A DNA stretch of 64,000 nt from Gyrodactylus bullatarudis (lineage: Eukaryota; Platyhelminthes; Monogenea; Gyrodactylidea; Gyrodactylidae): contig SSNU01000157.1 of assembly GCA_012064415.1 (NCBI GenBank), positions 152,113 through 216,112 on the forward strand, in the 5' to 3' direction. Positions within the stretch are counted from its first letter, which is position 1. Each line of letters starts with the position of its first letter. The notes beneath the pieces are model-generated. The model was not told the origin of the DNA, searched no databases, and saw only the letters and a list, made by a program, of their open reading frames with translations. Below are positions 39,155-53,700 of the stretch, in pieces. The position numbers and the translations under genes are program-made.

Positions 39155-42100
39155 ATGGATTTGATCACTGTGAGTGAAATCCAGTCAAGATTTCTGTGTG
39201 TTTATATTTACCTACGAATACAACCAATAATGAATAAACAGTTATTCCCCTTATAAAAAGAGAAATAAATATCAAATTTATGGAAATCTGAAAATCAACT
39301 CTCTCTCTCTCTCACACACACACCTTTACCATTTTTCAGTTCCCATTGATAAGCCTGTTATATTTAATCAGTAAGAATAGGTTAATTTTTAATATTAAGG
39401 GAGGTCGATCTCACTATAGATAGAGGCTACATTTTAATGGTACACTGAGCCGAGAAAAACAAGTTTTTATTCTCATTCTAATGCATGCAGAGTGGATCGA
39501 ATTTCTGTCTCTTCATGCATAATTTGGAGTTTGAAATATTCTTGGTATTGTGGATTATTTTATCCCCATTAAATCAAAGAGCTCTGGCGATCAATAAGCT
39601 TCCTCATAATAATAATAATAATCTAGATTAGAGTTGTTTTATTTTTTCTCTACAATACATAGCTTTAGTTTTGAATTTTTCTTCTTCTCTCATACTGCCG
39701 AGGAATGGTTGGTCAATTTTAATTACGAACATATCCAGTTCAGCAACTCAACCGAGCATTCGCTTATCTCATAGGGAAATCTCTCGAAATTAATATACAT
39801 TTATTAAAAATTCAATTGGTTAGATATTCCAGTCAGAAAATATACTAAACGGAAATTAGACTCGAATATTTTATCCGTATACACACACACACTGAATATT
39901 TTACATTCCATTCTGATCTGATTAACATTTGGTCGTAGTCTTCAAACAGTGTGTCATTCAACTTTTAGTACATGTACTTTGTCCGACCAAAAAAGGAAAA
40001 AATGATTAGCCCTCGAGTATCGTATTGATCTTTTGCCTCTACCTTACTCTTTCCTTCTCAATCTCTCTTCATTTCTGTGTGGTTATCATGAAGGAATGTG
40101 CAGTACTCTGGAAGAACATGTTTCTTTCTTCTAGTCAAGGGTGAGGATATAAAATCCGAGGAGATTTTTTATGATCTCACTCTTTGGAGAGGTAGTTGTC
40201 ATACTGAAAAAAACTTATATTTGTTAGATTAAATGTAAAAGGCTAAATCTTTTTCGTTCGTCCCCTCTATCTTTCGGTTCAAGTAGATTTACTGGAATGA
40301 TAAAAATTTGGTGTGAATTTTGCCTATGGTCAACTCTAATTTTGTCAAAGTTAAAAGTGAAGTATACCATGAGATACTTTTACAAAATAAATACGTATTC
40401 CACATCAATCATAGATCTCCATGTTATGACATTTTTCCATGAGTATTTTTAACCTTTGTTTGATCAATTATTTACAATGTACCGATATCATCAGTTTGTA
40501 CTACAGATCATCAATGTAGCTTCGAATTTGTTGACCAGGGAAATTTCTTTGATCAAGGAGACAGACCAGATCTAATGTATTCATAGTTTACAGTCATAGT
40601 AAGTTTTAATTTTTACGTGACAAAAAGTTTCATCTGTACTCCAATCAAGTAGAAGGCGCAGTGTAAAGTCCACTAATGAGTGAAATTTATATTTCCGAGG
40701 ATGGAAATTTTTAAAGTAGAGAGGGATATTTCGGGTTGGGAGAATTGTAACCAGTTTCTTACTTCCGTATCTCACTTAATGATCATCGAACTACTAATTA
40801 TCTTTTTGGTTAGTGGTGGAATATACATTCTAGGTGTATATATTGCCCCTTCCCACTGGTTCATGCTCACCGTCAGTGTTCTGTATATTATTCGTTAGGG
40901 AGTTATTTTAAATTATCTCTTTCAATCATTCAAGTGATTTCCATCATTATTACAACTACTCATCTATGCGATCATGTGAGAGTATGAGTATAATGATGAT
41001 CTACTCATTACATTCTCCACATCAAATGATATATCAAGACTAAATCTTCAAATTTTTTGATGTTGAAATATACTTCTTGGTCCCAGTTATCTATCCTCCT
41101 ATGCTGGTTATCGATTTTCATGAAGGCAGCAAAGAAACTTTTTATCTATTGATGTTTCTTCAACCAAAGCTCCAACTCAAAAAAAAAAATATTTTTTCGT
41201 CCAAGGAATATTTTCTTCGTTGAAATCAAATTTTCGCCTTCAGAATTAATTGGGGTCTCAGTTTCTAATTCAAATGCAATTTACGGGGATGTCAGTTATA
41301 ATAAAAATTAATAGCGGTTTATTTCATGACATACATAATCAGCTTTATCATTCAAAAATAATGAAAAATTAATTGAAAATGCTGGCGGAGTGAGCCGTTC
41401 CGATGAAAAAATATTCATATTTCAAAAAATTCTCTTGTATACTTGGTGATTTTGCTTGCTCAAAAAGAATGTTTTCAGTAAAAACTTTTCACTCGCAAAA
41501 TTGTGAAAAAAGTTATCCACTAGAATAAGGAAACTATTTTCATTTGAATACGCTTCAACTACAATTCGTGTGCATTGCATCATAATTATGAATGCAGGAA
41601 CATTTAAAATATGTCTAGAGCAAAAAAATTTTCTATTAGATTATGGGTTAAATTCCCCCCTCGTATGAAACGAGTTGTATTTCGCAGTAATTTAGATGAA
41701 TGACAAGAAACTGAGGGCTTTTTAACATTGACGAGATGAAAAAGAATTCATGGTAAGAGCGCGCAAGTATTCTTTAATTTTACCATTATTGATTGCAAAA
41801 AATACAGATGTTATATAAACAATAAAAATTTTCAATTCTGAGAACTAAATCTAAAGCTGAAAAATGAAAAAAAAATTTTCAAAATCGTAAAATTTGATCC
41901 GTTTTAAATTGTTTTGGATTAATTGTTACTTACAAGTATAATCGTGAATATATTATTTTATTCGGCATGATACGAAGACATGATCGTAGTCTAGTAGATT
42001 AAGGTAGGTGAAACTTTTACCTTTAAATATTCAAGCCTATTGGTTATATTCATTTTTTGATTATAGCTTTTGATGATATTTATTTTATGAATAATAAAAT

Positions 42101-42243
42101 TGATACAGTTTTAATAAAATAAAGAAATCTAGTTTTGTTTTGACAATTTGATTACCGACTCAGACATAATTACAACCATGAATACAGAACGTAACTAGGA
42201 ATATTTATAGTAGAAAAATAATAATGATTGTAAAAGTTTTTTT
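39155..42243. other. Intergenic, non-coding
   Basis: AT-rich, with a CT/CA dinucleotide run at 39299-39322. No supported gene. A frame at 40680-40898 with a hydrophobic segment has no other support. Confidence 0.6.
39299..39322. repeat. (CT)n(CA)n compound microsatellite
   Basis: CT units passing directly into CA units, just beyond the peptide-precursor gene. Confidence 0.85.
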
Positions 42244-43446
42244 TCAATTTTTTGATGAATTCAAGCCTGCAGAGAAAGAGTCACCAATGTTTGAAAAATA
42301 ACCCTTGCTTGCTTCAAATGTACTGATCATTATAGCACTGGCAAAAGAAGTCTTGATGATTCTTGGTACAAAGCCTGGAAAAAAATTTTGGTGAACGAAT
42401 GAACATGATAAATATTCTAGCATTAGAAAGCTTACCACTATATAATGCATTTATACCATGTCTAGAATATAAAGTCTTGATGGCTGACATTGTCGAAGAG
42501 TAAATGGGCTTCTCTATAAATACATACATTTTTTATTTGATGATAATTTATCAGAAAACTTTAATATACTCACTTTGATTGATTAGGGCTTCTCCAAGTT
42601 GAATTTGTTGATGCGTTTTGATAACATCAAAGGGATGGGTTAATATGCCAGCTACAAAGCCAGCTATAAAACCCGAACTGAATGAATTAAAATAAGTCAT
42701 ATGTTTCCTATTCTTATGTCGATAAAGATAATCATATTTGAAATAATCGAAAATTGCAAAGAAAAACATTGAGTAGGGTATATCACGGAGTAGAGTAGGG
42801 CCAATGCCAAGCCATAAACTTGATAATCCAGATTTTTTAACAGTCTCTCGGATTATGGTAAAAGTATCAACATATGTCATCTTGATACTCTGCATTTTTG
42901 TTCGAGTCAATTCTATTGGTGAAATTGAAATTACAGCAGCTGATCGAGAAATACCAGCTATTGTCATTGTGGTTAGATACTGGTTGAAATTCATTTGGCT
43001 ACTGTTATGAATTGTGGACTTGTCATAAAATAAAAATTTGTCCTTCATGAAGTCATTGAGACTGTAGTAGATTATTGTCTGAGGGAGTGCCATCACCAGT
43101 GTAGGACTAAGGCCGGACCATAGAGATTTTACTCCATCATTTTTGATGATATACTTCACAGCATCTAGAGAAGAATTCATTTTCACAGGCTTCTTAACGT
43201 GCGACGAAATAAAAGGAGAATTTGAACATGAACAAATGTGATCCATTAGACCATCACAGTATAATAAGCATTTACCATCGGTGTACATTTTGGTGTTCGA
43301 CTAAAACCACACGATCAGAATAAATTAATTACTTGCATGCGAATTTTTACAACATCCAGAGGAGTCATCATAAATGCAGTTATGATTCCACCAATAGAGG
43401 ACGATATGATTCTAACGTGAAGAGACGTATCTGATGTCTCTGGCAT
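42244..43446 (-). CDS. SLC25A40: Mitochondrial carrier, SLC25A39/SLC25A40 type
   Basis: Inner-membrane carrier; vertebrate SLC25A39/40 and yeast Mtm1 are linked to mitochondrial glutathione import and iron/manganese handling. Four exons: 43446-43333, 43300-42574, 42513-42436, 42374-42244; 349 residues. All three carrier signatures are present: TPLDVVKIRMQ, SPIELTRTKMQ and HPFDVIKTHQQ. Subfamily marks are GKCLLYCDGLMDHIC after the first helix, and GVKSLWSGLSPTLVMALPQT. The last exon encodes GFVPRIIKTSFASAIMISTF. Intron 1 is only 32 nt, but removing it restores the conserved link between helix 1 and the matrix loop. SLC25A39 and A40 cannot be told apart here; arthropods usually have a single orthologue. 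Confidence 0.94.
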
Positions 43447-44707
43447 TTTAATTAAGCCAATTGCCTTAAAGGTGTTTCTGAATCAGATTTAAATAATTTA
43501 TATAACAAAACAAGACTAAAAGATCTTATTGAAAACATTTTTTGTTTAGTTTCATCCAGTGATATACTATTAATTAAAAGCGCTAACAATATACAAGGCT
43601 TTGAATTTAGAATACCTATTGGGAGATTGACAGTTCTTATAATCATACATAAATTTACAGTGAGTAATTCATATAAATTATGTTTGTCTCTAAAGATCCT
43701 TATATATTTTTCTATTTTCTATTTGAAATAATTCAATCTCTGCCTTAACCTAGAGTCAGATAGAATATATTTTAATCTTGATATTTCCAAGTTTATCATT
43801 AAATAGTCCTTTTTATAATTGAAATTTAATATTTCTAAAGATTGTGTTCTAATTAGTTAATAATTACTTGGTTACTTTTGGCATTCTTTTGTCATATTAT
43901 TTTAATCAATAAATAGTTCTTGGTGTAAATTTTCGATTTATCAAATTAAACAAAAGGAAAATGAATATTCTTTCTTAAAGTGGGAGCCTACGATTCATAC
44001 TGTTGTTTTGGGCGTATATTCTCATATGAATTTCCCCAATGGAAAGAATATTATTTATTCATTAAAATAGGGATGCCCTCTTGGAAATTGAAACTGCTTC
44101 ATTTCCATTATTTTTTCTTCCTACTTAATTTTTTGATAACATGTCCATAGATCACTACTGTCTCTTGTTTGTCTTATCCAAAGAATCTTTTTTTCGAGCT
44201 TAAATTCTCTTGTAGTCTTTTTCTTCAGGTTCTAGCATAGATATTATCTATCTCTTCTATTTTTTGGTTCTCCTAATTAAGGAGCATACTGTATATCTGA
44301 TAATCTATGAATGTAATAGACTTGAATGAGTTTTATCAATAAAAAATCCATGTTTATACACACAACTTTCTCTTGTAGTATATAAATCTACATAGAAATC
44401 TATTATTTCACTCACTCCATCTCTCTTTATTTCTTTCGTTTTCTGTACTTTAAGAGTATAACTATCCGCGATGGTTCAATGTTACTTCTACTACTAATAG
44501 TAATAGTTTAGAATAGAAATTGGGAAATAGGCTTGATAATTTTACAAATATAAATAAACAAATATTCCTGTTATTATTATTATCATTCTCCAGCGTCCTA
44601 GATAATAACTTGTATAAAATAGATTGATATTGATACGCATAATCAATTTATTTCTCTTAATTCTCTAGTTGAAAATATTTCAATATGCAGTTTAAAGTTT
44701 TGTTATC
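43447..44707. other. Intergenic, non-coding
   Basis: Separates the divergent carrier and the CECR2/BCL9-like gene. AT-rich, no coding frame supported; probably contains both promoters. Confidence 0.55.
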
Positions 44708-47700
44708 ATGACCAAAATTCCAAAGAATAATCAAATGTTGTCAAATTCATTGCCCACATTGCCACTTGTTAATGCAAATATGATGAAACATACCTACCAA
44801 TCATCTAATTCAAGTACAAATCCTCTTGATTGTAAGGTATCTAAGAATTCTTTCCAACTTGAAGATCCCCAAGTTGATCCAGAGACAATCAATCGTCTTC
44901 AGTTAGCATTTATCCTCAACTTTTGTGTGAAAAATAAGCAAAGATTCAAACTTCCACAGCTTCGACTTCAGGACCTATACAAAAATGTACTCAGTGATCC
45001 AGAAGGTCTAGCTTACTCAGACATCATTGCAAGACTATTACGCTATCGAAATTCCTCAAATATCCTCTCATTAATTGATATTGAATCAAAAATCGAGAAT
45101 GTTGATTCTTGTCTTGATGCCTATGTGAACCAAAAGAGGTCTACTCATCGTCAGAGCATAATCAAGACTCTGGATCAAAATTATCTTGTTAAGTTGGATG
45201 TTGAGAGAAGATCTTCTGTTTTGTATGATCTTATCCTATGCCTTTTGGATGAATTACCCGAATTGAATTATTCAAAATCCTCTGATGGTCCAGACGGGGG
45301 ACAATCATGGTCAGATGATCCATCCAGCAGTGCCTCTCTAATTATTAAGGCTGGCAAGGATTCTAATGGTTGTAATTACTACTACATGGACGGTGAGTTA
45401 ATATTATCTAGTAAAAATTTTCCCTCAACACACAGACACTCGGTTAAATGAGATTTCAATTTAAAAAATTTCTCCTCTATTACTCTATTAACGATTAGGT
45501 TATATAAATATTTGAGTAGAAATTGATTCCTGGTACTATTTATTCGTCTTCATGCAATAAATAAGTTGATTATTATTGCTCTATTAGAGCAGGTTGTAGT
45601 AATAATTAATGTTTCTCATGAAATATAAATATTCAAACTGACATCCACCCGTTCTCTTTTTACGTCCCCTTAGAAATAAGCAAAACTACAAAAAGACGCA
45701 CACATCTACACACTCAGGTATATATACAAGAGAGTTGAATTGAATTTGTTTGTTATAGGCTGCAGTATTATCATATGATATGATATTTTACTTATTTTAT
45801 TGGTAACAAAATTTTCATTTTCATTATTATTATTATTATTATTAGCAGTATTAGTAGTAGTAGTAATCATTTCATTTTCAAAATTTAATCTGCAACTCTC
45901 TCAGGTCATACATTCCTATAATAATAATAAGTCAAGTTTCTCTCTTCACTCATTTGCTATGTTTTTCTCTCTTGAGTTAAATAGATTCTAGACTATATAA
46001 TATATATAGAATCTATTTTTATTCAACTAAATTTTCTTGGAAATAAAATAAACATGTTAATATATTATATATATATATAATGTGGTCTATAACACAGAGA
46101 GAGAAAGAGATAGATGGAGATATTATGAATAAATATAGATAGCACCAAATCAACTCAAGTTGTCTCTCTCTCTCTCTCTCTCTTTAACTCACTTTTATTG
46201 ATCATTAAAAAAGTCAACTATCTATCTCGTTTGCACACACATCATTGCTATTGACTCGTGCAAGAGAGAAAGCGCGAATGCACTCAAGGGTCTTTCTCTC
46301 TTCTCTTCTAATTGTATAACATTGTATATTCTCTTGAAAATTAACTCAATTTCATCCAACTCCGGATAGCCACTGATTTTCAATGGGTATTTTAAAGACT
46401 GTTAAACTAATCTCCCCTCAAATTCTATTCTCTAATTCTCTAACTAATATGACAAGATTGAGTAATCATTATCATTATTATTATTCCTTAATTATTACAT
46501 TATTAAGAAAAAATTCCAATTCTTACACTCTCTTGTCATTTTTTCTCTTTCCATTTTTTGTTGTTGTACATTGTATGGATGTATTTGGTAAATCTACCTT
46601 TATTTTCTCTCATATCCTCTCTTGGGCATATTTCCACATTAACTATAAATACATTATGTATAAATATATATACATATTTGTAGTTTAATTTCACTTTAGC
46701 TAGAGTTAGATGTGACCCTATATATGGCATAGAGATATGAATAGATTTCCTGGTCGGCTAATGAAAGTATCCATACAAAAGTCTAAATCTATGCAGATGT
46801 ATGTGGGCGCGTCTTAATATTTTCATTATTTATAACAATAATAATACTACACTATATATAATTGTATGTGTGTGTGAGTGTGTGTTAATCAAAGATATAT
46901 AAATATATTCTCCATCATACTCATTCATTCATTTATTAATGATAAAAAAATACATTATATGTACAAACATACATATACATAAATATATTGGCTGATTTCA
47001 GCTATGATTCATTCATCTCCATCTCTCTCCATTCACACACACACTCTAATACTACTTGAAATTCTTTCAAAAATTACATATTTCATCCATGTACAAATAG
47101 GTAAACGAGGCTGTGTATTAGGTAGATTTACGATATTAGTAAATATTTTCCTCTTACCACTCTACAAAAGAGCAATGGATAATTCTCTCCTCTCCCTCTG
47201 AGTATAGATAGATGTATTCTCCCAAATCCAAATATTCCTAGTCTATATAGTAATTTTCAATATAATACCGTAATATTAACCATGTATGCATGTATGTATG
47301 TGTACTTGTTATTCGAAAATAAATTTAAGCCATTAATCCACCAAGAAATAATGATTCATAATTCCTTCATGTATGTATGTGTGTGTATATATATTATCTT
47401 TAGAATGCTGATAGTATTTGTTTGTTTGTTAGTTACTTGCTTACTTTAAAACTATAATTTTATTCATCCATTTACTACTACTACTACTACTACTACTACT
47501 AGTAAATCTACTTGCAAGTATTAGCCTATTATTATTTATAGTCTTGGTCTTGCAAAAAAAATGTAAAATTTCTTGCTTTCTTGTGTGTATTTAGTAGTCT
47601 TAGTAGTGTATATAAATAAGTATATATAGATACTGAATATCATCTTATTGTAACATTCTCTCACACTTGAACAGCTATTTCCCTTTGTAAATAGGGGGAG

Positions 47701-50700
47701 TAGAATGCAAAACTGACATATACATACACACATACATACATTAAAGTGTTTATCATTAATTCTCTCTTTTTATACTATACTTATACTGTTGTTAGTAAAA
47801 CTATTTGTTGAATCAATTTATCGTTTGAGAGTTTTTTTCTCCTGAATGAAATTTGTATTTTCCAATTGATAAAAAAAACAATGGAAAATCTGATGTTTAA
47901 AAATCCAAATCATAGCACTTGAAAAATCAACTTTACTATTTCACATGGTTAGATAGTAGAATCACCACCCTTCTACTATGAAGGCATAAAATCGAGTCCT
48001 TCAAATTGTATTTTTCACACATGAGAAATAAGGATCAACCTGATGTCTAAAAATTATTTCAATTGATTTAACAAGAACTATTTAATTAAGTCGGTTTAAT
48101 TTGCCATCAAGAGATGAGACATTTTCAATATTTTACCTGGACAAATAGAGTTTAATTACAATTATAGTTTGCAATTTACAAATTGATTTTAATTGCTATT
48201 TAATAAAAATTACTACTACTACTACTACTCATAATAATATTAATGATTATTTTTTTCGAATGAGATATATTAACTAATGATTTTCTCTCTACACTACAAA
48301 TAATAATAATAATAGAAGTATATTAATATTTTTCACAATTTAGATTTGAGGTTGTATCGTGAGAGACTTCCATCTTCGGCAATTGGATTGCCAGAATGGA
48401 CATTGGCCGTAGGCGCATCAACAGAGCAATGGAAATTTTTTATTGAGAGTCTGGGTAGTCATTCATCCTCATCTGAGGAAGCTGATTTACGCCTTTTCCT
48501 TCAACATGATCTTTTCGAATTAGTGAGTCAATGCATCCTTAACGACACATGGCCGTCGGACACACATCAAAATGACGAATTGAGCTGTATAGCTATCAAG
48601 GCAAAAGAGTTTCGTGAGTTGAATGATCTCAAAGGCCGTTTGTCAGGTCCTCAAAGCGCAGCCAATACACCAAAGTCTGTACCAAATAGCACGAATAGTC
48701 TTTCTCGTGAGGCATCCATCAATAATCCGCAAGAGTCCTTGTCTGGCAACGTTCAGAATGCCCCCATCCTCACTCCTAACTCTTCCCTCACGCCAAATTC
48801 TAATCAATCGCATAGTGGTGATCTAAATAGTGATCACAATTTTACACCCTCTGCCAATGCAACTACCAATCCAACATCAAATAATAGCCATATCATTAGT
48901 AGTAATAATAATAATGATGACCCAATCATGAATGATTCAGATCTTAGTGAGTTTCCTCCTTTCAAACTAATTAGGTCCATTAAGAACTTGTTACTATTCT
49001 CTTTGCAGTTTTAGTAGTAGAATTTTCAATTATCAAGGTTTATACATGCATTTTTCTCTAGAGTTAAAGTCTCTTCTCTGTCTCATTCACCTACGTGTGC
49101 AAATTCCCTCTAGTTCATTTCTTTCCCTTTCACCTCTATCCCTCTCTTTCTTTCTATTTGAACCTTATTCTCATTATTTTTGTTTTTTTGGAAAGCTTTC
49201 TCCAGCTGAGGTTTTGTAGTAAACTCTTTCTACTTCTCCTTCCACCCCTCCTTCAACTACACACAAAATTTTGCATAATTGTTTGGTTTTACTCCTTGAA
49301 ACTTATTCATTTATGGACATGTATGCAGGAATATTCTCTACTAATCTTAATTAATTGATTTTTCAATAATAATTCCATCCATATTATTATTATCATCATC
49401 ATTAGTAGTAGTAGTAGTCGTCGTAGAAGTAGCTTGTACTAAATAAATTATAGTAGTACTGAATTGAATTAAATTATCAAGTCTCAGTCTGAATTAAAGA
49501 TAGACTAAGAGAGAGCGAGAGAGAAATAATCCATATTCATTATCAATCCAATTTAATTTCTAGACAACAAGGGTCTCCTTCCGAATGAAAATATTCCTCC
49601 ATTGGTTAGTGTCACAGCTCCTACTTCTAACCCCTCCATTACAAGTAGTACTAGCAGTTGCAGTACGACAAACATCAATAGCAATTGTAATGAAAACTGG
49701 AATAATCTAACTACACCATCGACTGTTTCTTCATTCTCGGGCTCTCTTCCACCAATAATGGCCCAAGATCACTACTTTCAACAGTCAAACGATCATATGA
49801 CCAACAATAACAACAATATGAGTCTATATCGTCAGAAGAAGAATTCAGGACCTTATCTTGTGTTCACTTCACAAATGGCAAATGAATTAGCTATGGAACG
49901 ACAAAAGGGCAATCTGATCCCTATAAATATCTTCCATAAGATGCATCCCCTGGTGAAAGATTACATGGCCAATTATAATCCGACATCATCGAATTTGACT
50001 CTGGAACAAATCGAGAAGCGTCGCAGTAAGATGGCTCAACTAGAGAAAATTCACAATAGCCTTAACAAACAACAGATTCAGTCGTCCGGGGGATGTCTCC
50101 CCACTCAACAACCTAAATTTTCATCTTCCATTAGCAACAATCAAGCTCTGAAACCTGACGAAGACCAATTAGGCCCAAATCGATCAATGAATTCACTCAT
50201 GTGTCCAGATAACAGTGAGTCTCTTAACTGAAAATATAATTTTTGAATGAAACCAAATACTTTATTTCAATGTTTGTCTGCTCAAAAGAATCGAATTTTA
50301 CTTCTTAGCTATTGAAAGAAAATGGTTGTCGATACTTAAATTTAGCTTAGATATTTATTAAACATTAGTTTTTTCTTATTTAGAGGCCAAAGTTTGCTCT
50401 TAATCTAAATGTTTTTAGAAAGATTTGTAGATGTGAGAAATCTCCTAAGTTGACATGATCTATTCTACATTTCTCTCAATTTTCTTGGGTAATTTTTACA
50501 CACACACAGATTAATACCTAAAGTAAATAGGGTGATGGCAACACACACACACGCACACATCCAGAGGGCAAGAGTTGCATAAAAATAGCAATGAATGAAA
50601 AAAAAACAATGAAAATAAGCTAGATTCCTACATACATTTATAGTTTTTTATATCTTTTTTCAAGGCAAGCATAGAGTGATTGCAAATCAAACTGATATAT

Positions 50701-53700
50701 ACACATTCCTTTCTTTTTGTTGCTGTTGTTGTTGTACAGTGTACATATAGATAAACTGTATCTTTCTATTCATTCCAATTAGCCAGCCAGCTTACTCTTT
50801 TCAGCATTCATATCTAAACCAAAATATATATTCTTCACCCACATGCACCACAACAATGGTGTGTATAGTCTGTATGGTCTGTATATGATTTTCATTATAC
50901 ACAATTCTCTCTCTCTCTCTCTCTCTCTCCATTACTACTTCTTGATAATGTTGCTGTATTTCAAGTTTCTTCTTTTTTTTCAAGAAGATGAAATTCATCC
51001 TAAGCATATTATATATTTTTTATACATACATACATGGATTCATACATAGATATCAAATTGTCCATATAGAATCTGTATATATTTGAGAAAGATATATATT
51101 TTCTGTGTATATTCCAAAATTCTAAAATATCAAATGTGTACAATACAATTTGGATATACCAATGTACATTATTGATTATCCATATGTATCCATATAATAT
51201 ATTAATCATTCTTTCCATCTCTCTTTCCTGATTTCATTTCAATTATAATTGATGATAATAATAATTATTATACTTTATTATTACAATTACACTACACTTG
51301 GTATTGTAAATGAGAAAATAACTTTTTTATGAAATAACTTTTATCAACATTGCTAAAAACATGAAATTAATTCTATAAAATAATTCTACCCAAGCTCATT
51401 ACCCCGGCTATTTGGAGGGGGAAGGTTTCTCATTAAATTCTCAACAATAAGTTGTCGAGGGTATTCTTCGGAACTGTATATGGTTGGGCATGATTTCCTC
51501 TCTCATGAGTATAATTACTGAAATATTAGTTATAGTATGTATGGATCTTTTGGTTCTTTATTGGCTTTTATCATTTCACTTTAATTAATTGATAATTTTT
51601 CAAATATATAATCAGGATGATGAATCGATTATTGAAAAAATATTCATAAAATGCTTGATATGTACTTTTTCGCCAAAATTACAAATTCAAATCTCTTTCT
51701 CTATCTCTCTCAACTTTTCATATCAACAAACAGTTTTGTGCAATTTGATCAATACTAAAAATAACTTTTATATTCTCTAAATCTAGTCCTCTACAAGAGT
51801 CTACTTTCCATTGTTAAGCTCTGTTTATCCAAAGATTTAAAGATTATTCCATGATTGAAAAGAAAATCTCATATTTCATTTTTATTCAGATGCCCGCATG
51901 AACAATGCTGGTTATGGCAATGGTATGCCATCATCGACTTCGACATATTCCTCTGGGCCAATGACTAATGATTCGGTCTACTCATCATCTAAAGTTCGAA
52001 ATACCCATCAATTCCCTGGCCAACATCAGTCAATGATGAATAATGGACTACCGATGTCTAATGTCAACAATAATAGCTATCAGGGTCAAATTCCAAATCA
52101 TATGAACCAAAATCTCCAGACAAATCCTCCAATTAATTATCCTATTGCCCCAAGCAGCGTACCAAAGGGAGGACCTCAACCAGAATCCCACATCAACTTC
52201 AATCCTATGAGTGCTAACGTTAATACAAATATTCCAATGCATTTAAGAACGAGTCAGCAACAAGTCGACTACTTCAATACAACTGGTCCATCAGACTTTG
52301 GAAATAAACGGCCCAACAATGGACACATGGACACTTGTAAGCATTTTATTATTATTATTATTATTTTCGCATAACTACTTTGAAGTAAAAACAATAATAA
52401 TAATTCTCTGTAGACATGCGACAGCCATCACTTCATCCTGGAAATTCTAACAACATGTACCAAGGTTCTGGGCAATACAATTTCAGTGATCAGTCATCTT
52501 CCCATGTCAATAGTAATGCTCAGTTCATGAATAACCTCCCAATGGGTAATAAGGGACCTCCACAAGTTACAATGATGGGAGGAGACGGAAACCCAGCTCA
52601 ACGAGAATGGAAACAACTCATTATAGACTATAATAAGGAGAAAAGTATCCCAAATACTCCTGGTATGAAGCGTCCTTCTGCTTCAAATATTCCAATGATT
52701 CCAACACAACATATGAATGATCCAAATGCACCGTGGAACCAGCCTCCTATGGGTAATAATTTTACTATCCGTTCAAAACCATTCTTTTTTCTAATCACTA
52801 TGTTTATTTATTGAACTAATATCAAATTATTACTCACTTTCAGGAGTACTCCCTCGTCAAAATCAACCAATGATGCGTCAAAATATGAATATGATGACAA
52901 ATGGACAATACCCGCCACCTATGATGATGATGCCCGGTGGCCAATATCCCCCAGCAAATAAACAAAGTTCAAATCAAATGATGCCATCTTCTCGAATGAT
53001 GATGAATGGACCGCAGATTGAACATCCTGGAATGGCACCAGTTCCTGCTTCCTCTTCTACTGCCCCTCCAACAGGGACAACGTCGAAGAAACGAAAATCA
53101 ACTCCAAAAACTTCAAAAGCTCAACAAAAACTCCAACAACAGCAGCAACAGAAACAACAACAAATGGCCCAACAGAACATGTCCTCTAATCCTCCTCCCA
53201 ATGTTATGATGATGACTAATCATCATCACCATCCTCATCACCATCCACATCATCAACAACAACAACAACAGATGAATCCACACCTGCATCCCCAAGGCCC
53301 TTCAAATATGTTGGGAAATAATCCTAGTTTAGGGGGCCCTGCCAATTCTTCCTCGCCAATCTTTGACCCACACTCTTCGGTACATCATCAGAATTCTCAA
53401 TTCAACTCTAACAATAACCCGAATGGTGCCTATATCCCATCTCCAAATCAACCACAACATCCGCATAACTTTCATCCCAAGTCTTCTCAGGTTCCGCAAC
53501 ATCAATCTCTTCCTTCTCAATTATGTAATACTAATGGGGGTTCTTCTTCGCCCAATAATCAAAATATGACCCAGAATATTACATCCGCTAGTCTAGCCAG
53601 TTTACAACGTCTTTCACAACTCTCAGGCAGCTCTAATAACAATAATGGTCCACTTCCGCCCTCCCTCCAAACACAAATGAATAAGCCTGACTATCCTCCA

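Larger units (their letters stand above)
45393..48343 (+). other. Long first intron of the CECR2/BCL9-like gene
   Basis: 2.95 kb, starts GTGAGT and ends TTTAG, very rich in simple repeats ((CT)n at 46163-46183, (ACT)n at 47473-47502, TA-rich runs). No coding frame supported within. Confidence 0.6.

Noticed and set aside
40680..40898. 72-codon frame with a hydrophobic helix
   Set aside because: Isolated, and no signal peptide or processing features comparable to the real small gene at 38.7 kb.
46383..46730. Frames in both strands inside the first intron of the CECR2/BCL9-like gene
   Set aside because: AT/CT-repeat-driven composition; no support.
53113..53520. Minus-strand frames opposite the Gln/His-rich exon
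   Set aside because: Leu/Met-rich shadows of CAA/CAT-rich codons on the true strand.
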